From: Lithospermum erythrorhizon
Taxonomy: Eukaryota > Streptophyta > Magnoliopsida > Boraginales > Boraginaceae
Assembly (NCBI GenBank): GCA_019722365.1
Contig: JADFUC010000083.1
Span: 62,001-126,000 of the forward strand
DNA length: 64,000 nt
Reading direction: 5' to 3'
This document shows positions 62,761-64,000 of the stretch, piece by piece; positions within the stretch are counted from its first letter, which is position 1; each line of letters begins with the position of its first letter. A model generated the notes under the pieces. The model saw only the letters and a program-made list of their open reading frames with translations. It searched no databases and had not been told where the DNA came from. The translations under genes were made by a program, and so were the position numbers.

Positions 62761-63130
62761 GGGTGGGATGCGGCGTGCGGTCGAGCGCCTCCAGGAGTTG
62801 AATATCCCTAAATAAACTCAAGTATCCTCCACGACACGGATAAAGCGCCTATGCTCCTTGATCACGAGGCTTAAACTATCGACCTCTCACGAGCATAAGG
62901 ATAAAGCTGCTACGCGCTTCCTCGGCCTTGAGGATAAGCGGCCATGGCGGCTCGCTTGATACGAGCCCAGACTATCGACCCGGCTCTTGAGCAAGTATAA
63001 ACATTCACCTCTTGACACGAGGATCTGTTCAGCGCCTCAGTGCGAGGATAAAGCGCCCAACCACTCACCGATACGAGGATAAAGTGTCGAACCCCCTGAA
63101 CTACGTTTGGCTTGATCCCAGGGGCGACCC
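62761..63130 (+). mobile_element. Tat-like gypsy LTR portion with minisatellite
   Basis: CACGAGGATAAAGCGCC-type units recur at about 62,833, 62,890, 62,930, 63,013, 63,043 and 63,072. They are followed by CCCCTGAACTACGTTTGGCT and TGATCCCAGGG near 63,090-63,123 and GGGGTATGTAGACA near 63,134. The CTGAACTACG...TTGATCCC...TACGTAGGCA succession is a hallmark of the 3' part of plant Tat/Athila-type LTRs. The other LTR is not in the window. Confidence 0.75.
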
Positions 63131-64000
63131 TTGGGGTATGTAGACACATGATACATATCGGCGTAGCCATGACCTAAAACAACTTTCATGTTGTTCCACA
63201 AAGTGCAAATAAAGGATAGCCAAAAATCACGACAAAAAGGGTATAAATGATAAGATAATTGCGAAAGAAAAATGCACTAAGTGGAACAAAACAACAAAGC
63301 AGAGAGAAATCAAACGTGCGAGAACATGAAGGAAAGAAGGAAAATAAAAGACTAAGTGTAAAAATTAAAGCTAGAATAGTCCTCTGAGGCTAATCTAACG
63401 GCTTAAGTCTGCTTGAGGCGTCCACGGCCGAGCTGAATTTGCTTTCTCTTGGAGCCACTTACAGATATCGATATGACCGGAGGTATCGATTGTCTGGTCA
63501 AGGCTGGGGAAATGATGATAGACTTGTGCTCTTGAACTTTGGACACGCGAGGTCTCCCAATGCAGATTCTCGAGTTAAAACTATCTCCTACTACAGCTTC
63601 TCTGTCGTTTGGACCTGTGCTTGCTTGAGCACGTTTCAAAGGGACCATAAGAGAAAGCTTACGAGAAGGAGTCTTAGAGGCATCAGTCAGCTGCTATTGA
63701 AGCTACAATCATCTCCCTCGCCTCTTGAAAAAACCCAATAACTTGCCTCGGAGGCCAGCAACATTGCCAAACCTATCTTAGAAAGGACACCAAAAGTCTC
63801 CATGGCACTTTCTTCCTCTTTCAATACCATCTCGGGAGATTTCCGCGAAGACCATCATATACAAGCCTAGAGAGGAAGCCTGATGCGGAGAATCGCGCTT
63901 TGCTCCTTGTGCTGTCGAGAAAGAAGGGGCCCCGGTAGTGAGACTCCATGGCTTTCGATGGCAAGGCACTCGGGAGATTCCCCGGTATCGACAAGCAATG
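63131..64000. other. Window end: probable TE sequence, not identified
   Basis: Open stretches of 60-100 codons exist on both strands at 63,403-63,741 and on the minus strand at 63,969-63,778 (with HRKPWSLTTGAPSFS). None has a motif I recognise. The GC-richer composition matches the upstream gypsy remnant, so this may be the next element or the leader after the LTR. No function is proposed. Confidence 0.3.

Overview
This is a repeat-rich stretch of a flowering-plant nuclear genome, probably a eudicot. It holds one intact protein gene with many introns, one decayed copy of a housekeeping enzyme gene, a nuclear insertion of plastid DNA, and remnants of most major plant transposon classes. Bacterial-style operons, CRISPR arrays, rRNA and tRNA genes were not seen. 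The species cannot be named from the sequence.

Layout. From 1 to about 9,500 lies minus-strand Ty3/gypsy chromovirus debris: pol with readable protease, reverse transcriptase and RNase H blocks, preceded by two LTRs of one family (5,044-5,940 and 6,626-9,498) with a GC-rich leader between them. From 9,500 to 14,095 is AT-rich repeat DNA with a ~467-bp tandem repeat and a long inverted repeat. From 14,096 to 24,880 is a minus-strand Ty1/copia element (LTR, RNase H, RT, integrase, protease, gag, truncated second LTR), split by a plus-strand copy of the gypsy LTR at 21,695-24,178. A LINE 3' fragment follows at 25,140-26,505. A second copia element, plus strand, runs from 27,055 to 32,629 with a well-preserved 5' LTR.

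The intact gene encodes coatomer subunit beta-prime (beta'-COP). Its predicted start lies about 150 bp after the copia 3' LTR. Twenty-four exons from 32,782 to 41,085 join in frame to a 943-residue protein with seven-bladed WD40 propellers, the coatomer WD-associated region and an acidic tail. Every exon junction was checked by reading the translation across it.

Downstream is AT-rich spacer with MITE-like copies. A ~4.8-kb minus-strand hAT transposon (44,700-49,460) follows, with inverted arrays of ~30-bp repeats near both ends, then further tandem arrays. A pseudogene of the mercaptopyruvate/thiosulfate sulfurtransferase family (54,337-59,163, plus strand) keeps its exon-intron layout but has several frameshifts and lacks its middle exons. 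A plastid ndhB fragment (59,475-60,155) abuts a plus-strand Tat-like Ty3/gypsy remnant (60,190 to at least 63,130).

Only beta'-COP is expected to make a functional protein, a subunit of the COPI coat for Golgi-to-ER retrograde transport. The rest reads as nested, decaying mobile DNA, as in pericentromeric or heterochromatic plant DNA around an isolated gene.
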